Assembly: GCF_019219825.1 (NCBI RefSeq)
Contig: NZ_JAHUXH010000030.1
Coordinates: forward strand, 1 to 64,000
Origin: Streptomyces sp. TRM70350
Lineage (GTDB): Bacteria > Actinomycetota > Actinomycetes > Streptomycetales > Streptomycetaceae
Direction: 5' to 3'
DNA: 64,000 nucleotides
Under the pieces are notes generated by a model that saw only the letters and a program-made list of their open reading frames with translations, searched no databases and was not told the DNA's origin. Made by a program: the position numbers and the translations under genes. Below are positions 32,359 through 41,566 of the stretch, piece by piece (positions within the stretch are counted from its first letter, which is position 1; the number at the start of each line of letters is the position of its first letter).

Positions 32359-33199
32359 AGCTTCCCCAGCGCTTGCTCGATGAAGGCCAGCGACTCCCTC
32401 GGCGGGAGAGCCTGAGCCCGGATCATGCCATAGCGCAGCTCAAGGATCCGTAGGTCCTTCGGGTTCTCGACCGGGCGACCGTTGAACGCACCGGCACAGC
32501 GTCCAATCGCCGTGCCGTCAGCGAACTTCAGCACCTGGATGCGGCCCGACGATCCGGCGTGCTCCTCCAGGTCGGTGGCATGACCTGGAGCGTGACGTTT
32601 CTCAACTGCGCCACTTCCATGAGGTGTTCGAGCTGTCGGCGCAGCACCGCCTTCCCGCCGATAGGGCGTTCAAGGGTCACCTGCTCCTGAACAAAACACA
32701 GCGTCGGGGCAGGCTCCCGCTGGAAGATCGCCTTTCGAGCCGCTCGTGCGACCGTTCCCCGCTCCACCGTTTCCGGGCTGTGCGGGGGCTGCCTCATCTC
32801 GAACAGCGCCCGCATGTACTCCGGCGTCTGCAGCAACCCATGGATGTTGTGGCTGCTGTAGAACAGCAGCTCCACCGCGCGCCGCTCCAACTCCGTCAGC
32901 TCCCGCACCTTCTTCGGGTACCGAGCCTTCCGCATGTCCTCCATGAACGCCCGCAGATGCCCCTGCGCGTTCAGAACCGTGTCCGCCCTGTCCAGGAACT
33001 CCGGCCTCGGAATCCGCTGCCCCCGCTCCATCTTGCGGATCATGTCCTCGCCGTAGCCCATGACCTCGGCGAAGTCGGCCACGCCCATCCCCGCCGACTC
33101 GCGGCACACCCTCAGCAGGCGCCCCACCGCCTGTACCACCGGCTCGATCTCGTCGCCGGGCTCGACGTCCCAACCCGCCTCGTCCACATCGTCGTTCAT
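32355..33199 (-). pseudogene. XRE/DUF5753 regulator with a frameshift
   Basis: The N-terminal HTH (GMGVADFAEVMGYGEDMIRKM) and most of the DUF5753 domain are intact up to NVTLQVMP (about 32578). The frame then shifts: the natural continuation TDLEEHAGSSGRIQVLKF and the end SLAFIEQALGKL are encoded in another frame, reaching a stop at 32355 that overlaps the DUF397 start. One missing base near 32575-32580 explains it. As read, the protein ends prematurely at 32528. GGAGGAGCC lies directly before ATG 33199. Could be true decay or a sequence error. Confidence 0.85.
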
Positions 33200-33335
33200 G
33201 GCTCCTCCTCCGACGCGCACCTGTACCCGTACAACACCTGAGACAGCCAAGACAGCCGAGACAAAGCCGGGACAGTCACCCTACGCACAGGCGTTGTCAC
33301 TGATCCACGGAAGCAGATTGGGTCACTCTCAGTGC

Positions 33336-33746
33336 ATGAACCGCGAGATCACTGCCCCTGAAAACCAACTCTCGTCCCCCATCCGCAACTTCACCGTGCT
33401 CCTGTCCCCCACCCCACGCGGAGCCCGCCTCGCGCGCCTGCTCAGCACCGAGCAACTCCGCACGTGGGGTCTCCCGTTGCACCCGGCGGACCACATCGTG
33501 GCCGAACTGGCCGCGAACGCCGCCACCCACGGCCGCGTCCCAGGACGTGACTTCCGCCTGACGCTCTACGTCGTCGGCGACACCCTCCGCATCGAGGTCA
33601 CCGACACCCGCGGCGACCGTCTGCCCCGCCTCGGCTCCGGCCGCGGCCTCCTCCTCGTCGACGCGCTCGCCGACCGCTGGGGCGTGGCGCCGGGACCGCA
33701 CCCACGCAAGACGATCTGGGCCGAGCTGAACACCCTTGGTGCATGA
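33336..33746 (+). CDS. ATP-binding regulatory protein (RsbW-like)
   Basis: A 136-residue stand-alone GHKL domain. The N-box is HIVAELAANAATHGRVPGRD, G1 is IEVTDTRGDRLP and the G2 region is GSGRGLLLVDALADRWGV. It is divergent from the XRE/DUF397 genes, completing the usual three-part Streptomyces regulator set. The ATG at 33336 is chosen because the domain begins a few residues later; there is no strong ribosome site. Confidence 0.88.
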   Translation: MNREITAPENQLSSPIRNFTVLLSPTPRGARLARLLSTEQLRTWGLPLHPADHIVAELAANAATHGRVPGRDFRLTLYVVGDTLRIEVTDTRGDRLPRLGSGRGLLLVDALADRWGVAPGPHPRKTIWAELNTLGA

Positions 33747-33948
33747 CCCAGATGCCCATGGAGTCCATCGGTGACTGTCACGCGACGAGGCAAGCAGGTG
33801 GCCACGTCATGAGGGAGACGCTGGAGCGCAGTGAGTAAATGCCGCACCTCTTCCGGCCGGAGGCCCCGACCCGCTCGGCTTCAACACCACCGCGCTTGTC
33901 TCACAGCCGGACCGGCGCCGACTCCGCGTCGGCGATTACCGGACGAAG

Positions 33949-33988
33949 CCGGTGAGGGCAAGCCCCGTCCCCACGGTGCCCTCACCGG
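33949..33988. terminator. Bidirectional terminator-like hairpin
   Basis: Perfect 12-bp arms 33949-33960 and 33977-33988 around a 16-nt loop, between the convergent ATP-binding protein gene and the MMPL gene. Confidence 0.75.
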
Positions 33989-34011
33989 CTGGTCTCAAAG
34001 GAGCCGTCGCG

Positions 34012-36216
34012 TCAGACGCGTACCAGCTCCCGGTCCTCCCGACCCCGGTCTGCCTCCGTGCGCAGGCCCTCGCCCTCCACGTCCACGTTGGGCAGCGCGC
34101 GGTCCAGCCACTTCGGCAGCCACCAGGCCTTCTTGCCGAGCAGTGCCAGGACCGCGGGGACGATCGCCATGCGGACGACGAACGCGTCGAAGAGGACCGC
34201 GATCGCGAGGCCGAAGCCGATCATCTTGACCATCGACTCGCTGGAGCCGATGAAGCCCGCGAAGACCGCCATCATGATGACCGCCGCGGCCGTGACGACC
34301 CGCGCGCCGTGCCGGAAGCCCGTCACGACGGCCTGGCCGGGCTTCTCGCCATGGACGTACGCCTCCCGCATCCGCGTCACGAGGAACACCTCGTAGTCCA
34401 TCGCCAGGCCGAAGACCACGCCGACCATGAAGATCGGCATCATCGACATGACCGGGCCGGTCTCCTCGACGCCCATGAGGCCCGCGAGCCAGCCCCACTG
34501 GAAGACCGCGACCACCGCGCCCAGCGCCGCCATCACGCTCAGCAGGAAGCCGAGCGCCGCCTTCAGCGGGACCAGGATCGAGCGGAAGACCACGATCAGG
34601 AGGAGGAAGGCCAGGCCGACCACCAGGATCAGGTACGGGACCAGCGCGTCGTTCAGTTTCTCCGACACGTCGATGTTCATCGCCGTCGCGCCGGTGACCA
34701 GCAGCTCCGCGTCCGTGTCGGCCTTGACCTGCGCGCCGGTGTCCCGGATGGAGTGCACCAGGTCCTCGGTCGTCACCGACGACGGCTTGGAGTCGGGGAT
34801 CACGGTGATCGTCGCCGTGTCGCCCGCCTTGTTGGGCACCGGCGGCGTCACCGTCACGACGTTCTTCAGGCCCTTGATCTCGTCGGCCACCTCACCGAAG
34901 GCGGCCTGGGGGTCGTCGCTCGACTTCGCGTCGACCACGACCATCAGCGGGCCGTTGAAGCCGGGGCCGAAGCCCTCGGAGAGCAGGTCGTACGCCCGGC
35001 GCTGCGTCGTCGACGTCGGCTGGGAGCCGTCGTCGGGCAGGCCCAGTTCGAGGGACGCCGCCGGGACGGCCGCGGCGCCCAGGCCGAGCACGCCCAGCAG
35101 GAGGACGGCGACCGGACGGCGTACCACGAAGCTCGCCCAGCGCGTGCCCATGTTCGGCTTGGCCGAAGCCTTGGACCGGCCGCCGCCGAGCAGCTTGCTC
35201 TTCTCGCCCGCCGGACGCACCTTCCGGCCCGCGTAACCGAGCAGCGCCGGAATCATCGTCAGCGCGATCAGGACCGCGATGGCCACCGTGCCCGCCGCCG
35301 CGATGCCCATCTTCGTCAGCATCGGGATGTTCACGACCGACAGGCCGACCAGCGCGATCACGACCGTCAGGCCCGCGAAGACCACCGCCGAGCCCGCCGT
35401 GCCGACCGCCCGCCCGGCCGCCTCCTCGCGCTCCCGGCCCTCCGCCAGCTCCGCCCGGTAGCGGGAGACGATGAACAGCGCGTAGTCGATGCCGACCGCG
35501 AGGCCGATCATCGTGGCCAGGGTGGAGGTCGTGGAACCCAGGTCCAGGGTGCTGGCGAGGGCGGTGATCGAGGCGACGCCGATGCCGACGCCGATGATGG
35601 CCGTCAGCAGCGGGAGTCCGGCCGCGAGCAGTGAGCCGAAGGTGATGACGAGGACGACTGCGGCGACCGCGATGCCGATGATCTCCGTGGTGCCGGTCTC
35701 CGGCGTCACCTGGAGCGCGTCACCGCCGATCTCGACGGTCAGCCCGGCGTCCCGCGCCTGCTGCGCGGCCTCCTTCAGCGCCTCCCGGGACGAGTCCGCC
35801 AGCTCCATGCCGGAGACGTCGTACCTGACCTGCGCGTACGCGACCGTGCCGTCCCCGCTGACGGCGTTCGCGGTGTACGGGTCGGCGACGGAGGCGACCT
35901 CGGAACCGTTGGACAGTTCCTGGACGGTCTCCTCGACGGTCGACTTGTTGTCGGCGTCGGTCATCTTCTCGCCGGTGGGTGCCTTGAAGACGACACGGGC
36001 GGTCGCTCCGTCGGCGCTCATACCGGGGAATCGTTCCTCCAGCAGGTCGAAGGCCTTCTGGGCCTCGGTGCCGGGGATCGAGAAGGACGTGGTGCCCGGG
36101 GCGGGCGCGCTTGCCGCGCCGACACCGGCGAGGGTCAGCAGCGCCACCCATATCAGGGCGACGAAGTGCCGTCGCCGGAAGGCGAGCCGGCCGAGTTTGC
36201 AGAGGAATGTGGCCAC
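34012..36216 (-). CDS. MMPL-family RND transporter
   Basis: A 734-residue membrane protein with two MMPL halves, each with one helix, a large extracytoplasmic loop and five or six helices. Recognisable parts are SIPGTEAQKAFDLLEERFPG near the start, GLAVGIDYALFIVSRYRAEL in the first half and GVVFGLAMDYEVFLVTRMRE in the second, carrying the Asp-Tyr pairs used in proton coupling. It exports lipids, siderophores or drugs. The TetR gene upstream in the same direction probably regulates it. Confidence 0.94.
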   Translation of the reverse strand: MATFLCKLGRLAFRRRHFVALIWVALLTLAGVGAASAPAPGTTSFSIPGTEAQKAFDLLEERFPGMSADGATARVVFKAPTGEKMTDADNKSTVEETVQELSNGSEVASVADPYTANAVSGDGTVAYAQVRYDVSGMELADSSREALKEAAQQARDAGLTVEIGGDALQVTPETGTTEIIGIAVAAVVLVITFGSLLAAGLPLLTAIIGVGIGVASITALASTLDLGSTTSTLATMIGLAVGIDYALFIVSRYRAELAEGREREEAAGRAVGTAGSAVVFAGLTVVIALVGLSVVNIPMLTKMGIAAAGTVAIAVLIALTMIPALLGYAGRKVRPAGEKSKLLGGGRSKASAKPNMGTRWASFVVRRPVAVLLLGVLGLGAAAVPAASLELGLPDDGSQPTSTTQRRAYDLLSEGFGPGFNGPLMVVVDAKSSDDPQAAFGEVADEIKGLKNVVTVTPPVPNKAGDTATITVIPDSKPSSVTTEDLVHSIRDTGAQVKADTDAELLVTGATAMNIDVSEKLNDALVPYLILVVGLAFLLLIVVFRSILVPLKAALGFLLSVMAALGAVVAVFQWGWLAGLMGVEETGPVMSMMPIFMVGVVFGLAMDYEVFLVTRMREAYVHGEKPGQAVVTGFRHGARVVTAAAVIMMAVFAGFIGSSESMVKMIGFGLAIAVLFDAFVVRMAIVPAVLALLGKKAWWLPKWLDRALPNVDVEGEGLRTEADRGREDRELVRV

Positions 36217-36321
36217 GAGGGCGTACTCCCGGTCAGGTCGTGGGGTTCTTCAGGGCAGGGGTGATCAGCCCGACGACGTGAGCGGTGACGTCAGGTACTC
36301 GGGACTGCGAGTGGGGACTTC

Positions 36322-36921
36322 TCAGGTGGTGGGCACGCCGAGGGCGGGGAGGACCACGGCGTCGATGTACGAGGTGAGGAAGGCCTTCGTCGGCGGCAGG
36401 TCGTCGATCAGCGCACGGGTGGCGAACGCGCCGAGCATCATGTGCACGACGTAGTTCAGCGCGGGGTTGTCCGCCCGGACCTCGCCCCGGTCGACCGCCC
36501 GCTGGATCAGCTTGCGCAGCTCCTGCGTCTCCGGCTCCACGAGCAGTTCCTTGAACGCCCTCATGAGATCCGGGTTCGTGTGCGCCGCCATGGCCAGAGC
36601 CCGCATCAGCGCGGCGTTCTGCTCCATGGTGCAGTCGTCCTCGCGGGCCATCAGGGCGTGGAAGTCGCCCCGCAGGGACCCGGTGTCGATGTCGGCGATG
36701 CCGCCCGGCTTGCTGTGCCGGATCGCCCTGGCCACCAGCTCGGCCTTGCCGCCCCACTGGCGGTAGAGCGTCGCCTTGCTGGACTTGGTGCGGGCGGCCA
36801 CGGCGTCCATGGTGAGGGCGTCGTAGCCGACTTCCCGGAGCAGGTCGAGCACGGCCTCGTACAACTCGGCCTCACGTTCGGGCGTGATCCGACTGCGACG
36901 CGCCGTCGCGACCTCAGCCAT
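36322..36921 (-). CDS. TetR-family repressor of the MMPL exporter
   Basis: A 199-residue TetR regulator: TMDAVAARTKSSKATLYRQWGGKAELV is the HTH, and the C-terminal half (ALMRALAMAAHTNPDL to the end) is the ligand domain. GGGAAGGG lies 8 nt before ATG 36921; GTG 36930 is an alternative. A perfect palindrome at 37007-37021 upstream is the probable operator, so the gene would be autoregulated together with the exporter 105 bp downstream. Confidence 0.92.
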   Translation of the reverse strand: MAEVATARRSRITPEREAELYEAVLDLLREVGYDALTMDAVAARTKSSKATLYRQWGGKAELVARAIRHSKPGGIADIDTGSLRGDFHALMAREDDCTMEQNAALMRALAMAAHTNPDLMRAFKELLVEPETQELRKLIQRAVDRGEVRADNPALNYVVHMMLGAFATRALIDDLPPTKAFLTSYIDAVVLPALGVPTT

Positions 36922-37006
36922 GTGACTCACCCTTCCCGCTCGGTCGCCTTCCGTCTCCGTGCGACACGGTCTCGTACACGACGAATGTAGCGCAGGGCGA
37001 TAAGAA

Positions 37007-37021
37007 ACGAAACTGTTTCGT
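37007..37021. promoter_or_regulatory. TetR operator (perfect 15-bp palindrome)
   Basis: ACGAAAC-T-GTTTCGT, an A/T-containing perfect dyad in high-GC DNA, in the divergent space between the TetR gene and the tricorn gene. Similar GAAAC/GTTTC dyads bind many TetR regulators of MMPL exporters. Confidence 0.8.
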
Positions 37022-37114
37022 ACGCGTCCCGGGTCACGTGCCGCCCACCAGGCATTCCCACACAGCGTTTCGCACGACTTGCTCCGGTCCGTCCCCCGGG
37101 CGAAGCATGGGAAG

Positions 37115-40100
37115 GTGACCTATCTGCGTCTTCCTCACCTCAGCGGTGACCTGCTGTGCTTCGTCGCCGAGGACGACCTCTGGCTCGCCCCCCTCGGCGG
37201 CCCGAGCCGCGCCTGGCGGCTCACTGTCGACCGCACCAAGGTCGGCCACCCGCGCTTCTCCCCCGACGGTCACCGGATCGCGTACACGAGCTGGCGCAGC
37301 CTCGATCCGGAGGTGCACCTGGTGCCGGTGGAGGGCGGCACCGGCCGTCGGCTCACCTACTGGGGCAGCTCGGACACCCAGGTGTGCGGCTGGACCCCGG
37401 ACGGCGACATCCTCGCCGTCGCCTCGCACGGCGAGCCGTTCTCGCACTACACCTGGGCCTACAAGGTCCCCCCGGACGGCGACCCGGGCCGCAAACTGCC
37501 CTGGGGCCCGGTCGCGGACATCCAGGTCGCCGACGTCGAGGACGGCCACCGCACCCTCCTCCTCACCGGCACCCCGCCCCACGAACCGGCCTCCTGGAAG
37601 CGCTACCGGGGCGGCGCCATGGGCCGTCTCTGGCTGCACGGCAAGCGCCTGCTGGCCGACCTCGAAGGGCATCTCCACTCGCCGATGTTCGTCGGCGGGC
37701 GGATCGCCTTCCTCTCCGACCACGAGGGCGTCGGCAACCTCTACTCGTGCGCGTACGACGGCACCGACCTGCGCCGGCACACCGACCACGACGCGTTCTA
37801 CGCCCGGCACGCCGCCAGCGACGGCACGCGCGTGGTGTACCAGTGCGCCGGGGACCTCTGGCTCGTCGACGACCTCGCCGCGGACTCGGCGCCCCGCCGG
37901 CTCGACGTGCGCCTGAGCGGTCCGCGCGCGGGACGTCGTCCCTACCAGGTGCCCGCCGCCCACCACGTGGACGGCATCTCCGTCGACGAGACCGGGCGCG
38001 CGAGCGCCGTCGTCGTGCGCGGGAGTCTGTACTGGCTGACGCATCGCGACGGTCCCGCCCGCACCATCACCGACACTCCGGGCGTACGGGTCCGGCTCCC
38101 GGAGATGCTCGGCTCGGGCGGTCAGGTCGCGTATGTGACGGACGCGGAGGGCGAGGACGCGATCGAGATCGCCTATCTGCCGCGCGCCACCGGCGACCGC
38201 GCGCCACGTCGGCTGGCCCAGGGCGAGCTGGGGCGGGTGCTGGAGATGGTCGCCGACCCGGAGGGCGAGCGGCTCGCCATCGCCGCGCACGACGGGCGGC
38301 TGCTGCTGCTCGACGCGTCGGAGCAGTCGAACGGCGAGGTGACCGAGCTGATCCGGTCGATCAACGGCCCGGTCCGGGACCTCGCCTTCTCACCCGACGG
38401 AACCTGGCTGACCTGGTCGCACCCGGGGATCGGCCGCTCGCTGCGGCAGATCAAGCTGGCCCGGATCAAGGACCGTTACATCGTCGACGTGACCAACGGC
38501 CGCTTCGAGGACGAGAACCCCGTCTTCACCAGCGACGGCCGCTATCTCGCGTTCCTATCCTGGCGCGGCTTCGACCCGGTGTACGACGTCCACACCGGCG
38601 ACCTCTCCTTCCCGCTGGGCTGCCGCCCGTATCTGGTGCCGCTGTCCTCGGCCACCCCGTCCCCCTTCGCGCTGAACCCGGACGGGCGGCCGGCCGCCGG
38701 TGGCCTGTACCCGGTCGAGGACGAGGAGACCGGCGAGGCGGGCGCGGTGACGGTCGAGGTCGAGGGCCTGGAGAGCCGGGTCACGCCCTTCCCGGTCGCG
38801 GCCTCCAAGTACTCCGGGCTGTTCCCGGTCGCGGGCGGCGGGCTGGTCTGGCTGCGCTGGCCGATCTCGGGCGCGCTCGGCGAGACGTTCGTCAACCCGG
38901 ACGACACCAGCGGCCGCCCCACCCTCGAGTACTTCAACATCACCAAGGCGAAGAAGTCCGAACTGGTCCAGCACCTCGACTGGTTCACCGTCAGCGGCGA
39001 CGGCACCCGCCTCGTCGTGGTCGACGAGGGCGATCTGCGCGCGGTGCCGTCCACCGAGGTGGGCGACAGCGACACGACGACCTGGATCGACGTACGCCGC
39101 ATCATGCACGAGGTCGATCCGGGCGCCGAGTGGCGGCAGGCGTACGAGGAGGCCGGGCGGCTCATCCGCGCCTACTTCTGGGAGCCGGGGATGTGCGGGA
39201 TCGACTGGGACGCGGTGCTCGACCAGTACCGGCCGCTGGTCGACCGGGTCGCCTCGCCGGACGAGTTCGCCGACCTGCTGCGCGAGGTGCTGGGCGAGCT
39301 GGGCACCTCCCACGCCTACGTCTCCGCCGCCCGCCGCAACGAGGGCCCGCCCCACTACCAGCGCCGGCAGGGCCTGCTCGGCGCCAACTTCGTCCACCGG
39401 GACGGCGGTTGGATGGTCAAGCGCATCCTCCCCGGCGACTCCTCCGACTCCAAGGCCCGCTCCCCGCTGGCCGGTTCGGGCATCCGCGAGGGCGCGATCC
39501 TGACCCACGTGGACGGCCGTCCGGTCGACCCGGTGACCGGCCCCTACCCCCTCCTCGCGGGCGCGGGCGGTACGACGGTGGAGCTGACGTTCAGCCCGGC
39601 CGAGGGCGCGGGACGCTCCCGGCGGGTCGCCGTCGTCCCGCTCGTCGACGAACGCCCGCTGCGCTACCAGGACTGGGTGGCCAAACGCCGGGCGGTGGTC
39701 CGGGAGTTGAGCGGCGGCCGCTGCGGCTATCTGCACATCCCCGACATGGGCGGCTCCGGCTGGGCGCAGTTCAACCGCGACCTGCGCATGGAGGTGTCCC
39801 GGCCCGCACTGATCGTGGACGTGCGCGGCAACGCGGGCGGCCACATCAGCGAACTCGTCATCGAGAAGCTGACCCGCACGATCCTGGGCTGGGACCTCAC
39901 CCGCAACGCCCAGCCGGTGTCGTACACCTCGAACGCGCCGCGCGGCCCGGTGGTGGCGCTGGCGGACGAGGCCACGTCCTCCGACGGCGACATGATCACG
40001 GCCGCCTTCAAACTCCTCGCACTGGGCCCCGTGGTCGGCCAGCGCACCTGGGGCGGCGTCGTCGGCATGACCGGCCGCCACCGCCTGGGCGACGGCACGG

Positions 40101-40345
40101 TCATCACCGTACCGATGAACGCGGCCTGGTTCGAGGCGTACGGCTGGTCCGTCGAGAACCACGGCGTCACCCCCGACGTGGAAGCCCTGCGCACCCCCCT
40201 CGACTGGGCGGAGGGCCGCTACGCCCAACTCGACGACGCGGTCCGGCTGGCCCTGAACCTGCTGGAGACGGAGCCTGCGGCAACGCCGCCGGACTACAGC
40301 CACGTCCCGGACAGGTCGAGGCCGAAGCTCCCGCCGAGGGCTTGA
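37115..40345 (+). CDS. Tricorn-like protease (S41 family)
   Basis: A protein of about 1076 residues. N-terminal six- and seven-bladed beta-propellers (GHPRFSPDGHRIAYTS, MFVGGRIAFLSDHEGVGN, DLAFSPDGTWLTWS) are followed by the C1 helical region, a PDZ domain (NFVHRDGGWMVKRILPGDSS) and the S41 catalytic core: ALIVDVRGNAGGHISELVIE and DEATSSDGDMITAAFK with the nucleophile serine. Tricorn trims peptides released by the proteasome. The start is uncertain: GTG 37115 begins the conserved TYLRLPHLSGDLLCF, whereas TTG 37079 gives a 12-residue extension; neither has a good ribosome site. Confidence 0.93.
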   Translation: MTYLRLPHLSGDLLCFVAEDDLWLAPLGGPSRAWRLTVDRTKVGHPRFSPDGHRIAYTSWRSLDPEVHLVPVEGGTGRRLTYWGSSDTQVCGWTPDGDILAVASHGEPFSHYTWAYKVPPDGDPGRKLPWGPVADIQVADVEDGHRTLLLTGTPPHEPASWKRYRGGAMGRLWLHGKRLLADLEGHLHSPMFVGGRIAFLSDHEGVGNLYSCAYDGTDLRRHTDHDAFYARHAASDGTRVVYQCAGDLWLVDDLAADSAPRRLDVRLSGPRAGRRPYQVPAAHHVDGISVDETGRASAVVVRGSLYWLTHRDGPARTITDTPGVRVRLPEMLGSGGQVAYVTDAEGEDAIEIAYLPRATGDRAPRRLAQGELGRVLEMVADPEGERLAIAAHDGRLLLLDASEQSNGEVTELIRSINGPVRDLAFSPDGTWLTWSHPGIGRSLRQIKLARIKDRYIVDVTNGRFEDENPVFTSDGRYLAFLSWRGFDPVYDVHTGDLSFPLGCRPYLVPLSSATPSPFALNPDGRPAAGGLYPVEDEETGEAGAVTVEVEGLESRVTPFPVAASKYSGLFPVAGGGLVWLRWPISGALGETFVNPDDTSGRPTLEYFNITKAKKSELVQHLDWFTVSGDGTRLVVVDEGDLRAVPSTEVGDSDTTTWIDVRRIMHEVDPGAEWRQAYEEAGRLIRAYFWEPGMCGIDWDAVLDQYRPLVDRVASPDEFADLLREVLGELGTSHAYVSAARRNEGPPHYQRRQGLLGANFVHRDGGWMVKRILPGDSSDSKARSPLAGSGIREGAILTHVDGRPVDPVTGPYPLLAGAGGTTVELTFSPAEGAGRSRRVAVVPLVDERPLRYQDWVAKRRAVVRELSGGRCGYLHIPDMGGSGWAQFNRDLRMEVSRPALIVDVRGNAGGHISELVIEKLTRTILGWDLTRNAQPVSYTSNAPRGPVVALADEATSSDGDMITAAFKLLALGPVVGQRTWGGVVGMTGRHRLGDGTVITVPMNAAWFEAYGWSVENHGVTPDVEALRTPLDWAEGRYAQLDDAVRLALNLLETEPAATPPDYSHVPDRSRPKLPPRA

Positions 40346-40370
40346 GGATTCTTGACCATGAGAAACATGA

Positions 40371-40408
40371 ACGCAGGGCACCCTCCGCAAAGAAGGGCAC
40401 CCTGCGTC
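40371..40408. terminator. Hairpin between convergent genes
   Basis: CGCAGGG and CCCTGCG arms with partial inner pairing, between the tricorn gene and the small hydrophilic protein gene. Confidence 0.6.
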
Positions 40409-40429
40409 ACGGGTGAAGCCGACTACGCG

Positions 40430-40606
40430 TTACGCGTCGTAGTCCTGCTCGAACCGGTCCTGCTCCTCGCGGCGCTGACGCTCCATCTCCTCGTCCTCGC
40501 GCTGCTGGCGGCCACGCTGGCCACGCTCCTTGGCCTCACCGGCCTTCTGCTTGGCCTGCTCCTGCAGACGCTCGGACTTCTCCTGGAACTGGTCCTTCAT
40601 GCCCAT
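40430..40606 (-). CDS. Small highly charged hydrophilic protein
   Basis: A 58-residue, almost fully helical and charged protein (KSERLQEQAKQKAGEAKERG, then Arg/Gln/Glu-rich to the end FEQDYDA). GGGAG lies 9 nt before ATG 40606; a second ATG at 40600 is possible. It resembles CsbD/LEA-like stress proteins common in Streptomyces. No domain beyond that. Confidence 0.75.
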   Translation of the reverse strand: MGMKDQFQEKSERLQEQAKQKAGEAKERGQRGRQQREDEEMERQRREEQDRFEQDYDA

Positions 40607-40681
40607 GTGGGTTCACTCCCGTGGGGGTGAGGGAATCTGGCACGACCAGATTCACACGGGCGATAACCCCGCGCATGTCGA

Positions 40682-41566
40682 TCAGTTACGCACCGTAGTG
40701 CGGTGCTGCTCGTCGGCCACGCCACCCGCGCCCACCAGCCCCGTCCGCATCCCCCGCAGCCGAGGCGCGAACCGCCGCATCTCCCGCTGCCCCACGGTCC
40801 CGACGAGCGTCGGCAAGTACCCGCGCACGCCCTGCATCCCGCGCAGCCACCACTGCCCGTACACATGGCTCGACCGCCGCTCGATCCCGGCCACCAGCCG
40901 GTCCACCGCCGGTCCCAGCGGATACGTCTTGTTGGCCGGCCACGGCAGCCGCTGCCTCAACTCCCGCATGACGTCGTCCTGATCGGCCCCGCGCACCATG
41001 TCGGTGTCGGTCCACGACAGGTACGCGACGCCGACCCTCACGCCCTGGTGGCCGACCTCGGCCCGCAGACTGTGCGCGTACGCCTCCACGCCCGACTTGG
41101 ACGCGCAGTACGCGGTCATCATCGGCGCCGGTGTGATCGCGGCGAGGGAGGCGACCTGGAGCAGATAGCCCCGGCTCTCGGTGAGCACCGGCAGGAAGGC
41201 GCGGGCGGTCACCGCGGAGCCGATGAGGTTGACCTCGATGACCCGCCGCCAGGCCTCCGGGTCCGAGTCGACGAACGGCCCGCCGGTCGCCACGCCCGCG
41301 TTGGCGACGACGATGTCGACCTTGCCGAACCGCGCCTTGACCTCCTGGGCCACCTTCGCCATGGCGGCGTGGTCGGTGACGTCGGCGTGCCAGTGGTCGC
41401 TCTCGCTGTGCAGTCGTGCGCAGACCCGCTCGAGCTCGTCCGGCTCCAGCCCGACCAGCGCCACCTTGGCGCCGCGCGCCGACAACTTCCGGGCGAGCAG
41501 CTCCCCGACGCCCCGCGCGGCCCCGGTGACGACCGCGACCTGTCCCTCCAGGCTGACCCTGCTCAT
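40682..41566 (-). CDS. Short-chain dehydrogenase/reductase
   Basis: A 294-residue classical SDR: TGAARGVG cofactor loop near residue 15, NAGVA near 95, catalytic Ser in LLQVASLAAIT and the Tyr/Lys motif YCASK near 165. The last 60 residues form a C-terminal extension that may contact membrane or lipid. It overlaps the hydrolase stop by 4 nt and closes the monooxygenase-hydrolase-SDR operon, which suggests oxidation of a ketone, lactone or steroid-like substrate. Confidence 0.9.
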   Translation of the reverse strand: MSRVSLEGQVAVVTGAARGVGELLARKLSARGAKVALVGLEPDELERVCARLHSESDHWHADVTDHAAMAKVAQEVKARFGKVDIVVANAGVATGGPFVDSDPEAWRRVIEVNLIGSAVTARAFLPVLTESRGYLLQVASLAAITPAPMMTAYCASKSGVEAYAHSLRAEVGHQGVRVGVAYLSWTDTDMVRGADQDDVMRELRQRLPWPANKTYPLGPAVDRLVAGIERRSSHVYGQWWLRGMQGVRGYLPTLVGTVGQREMRRFAPRLRGMRTGLVGAGGVADEQHRTTVRN

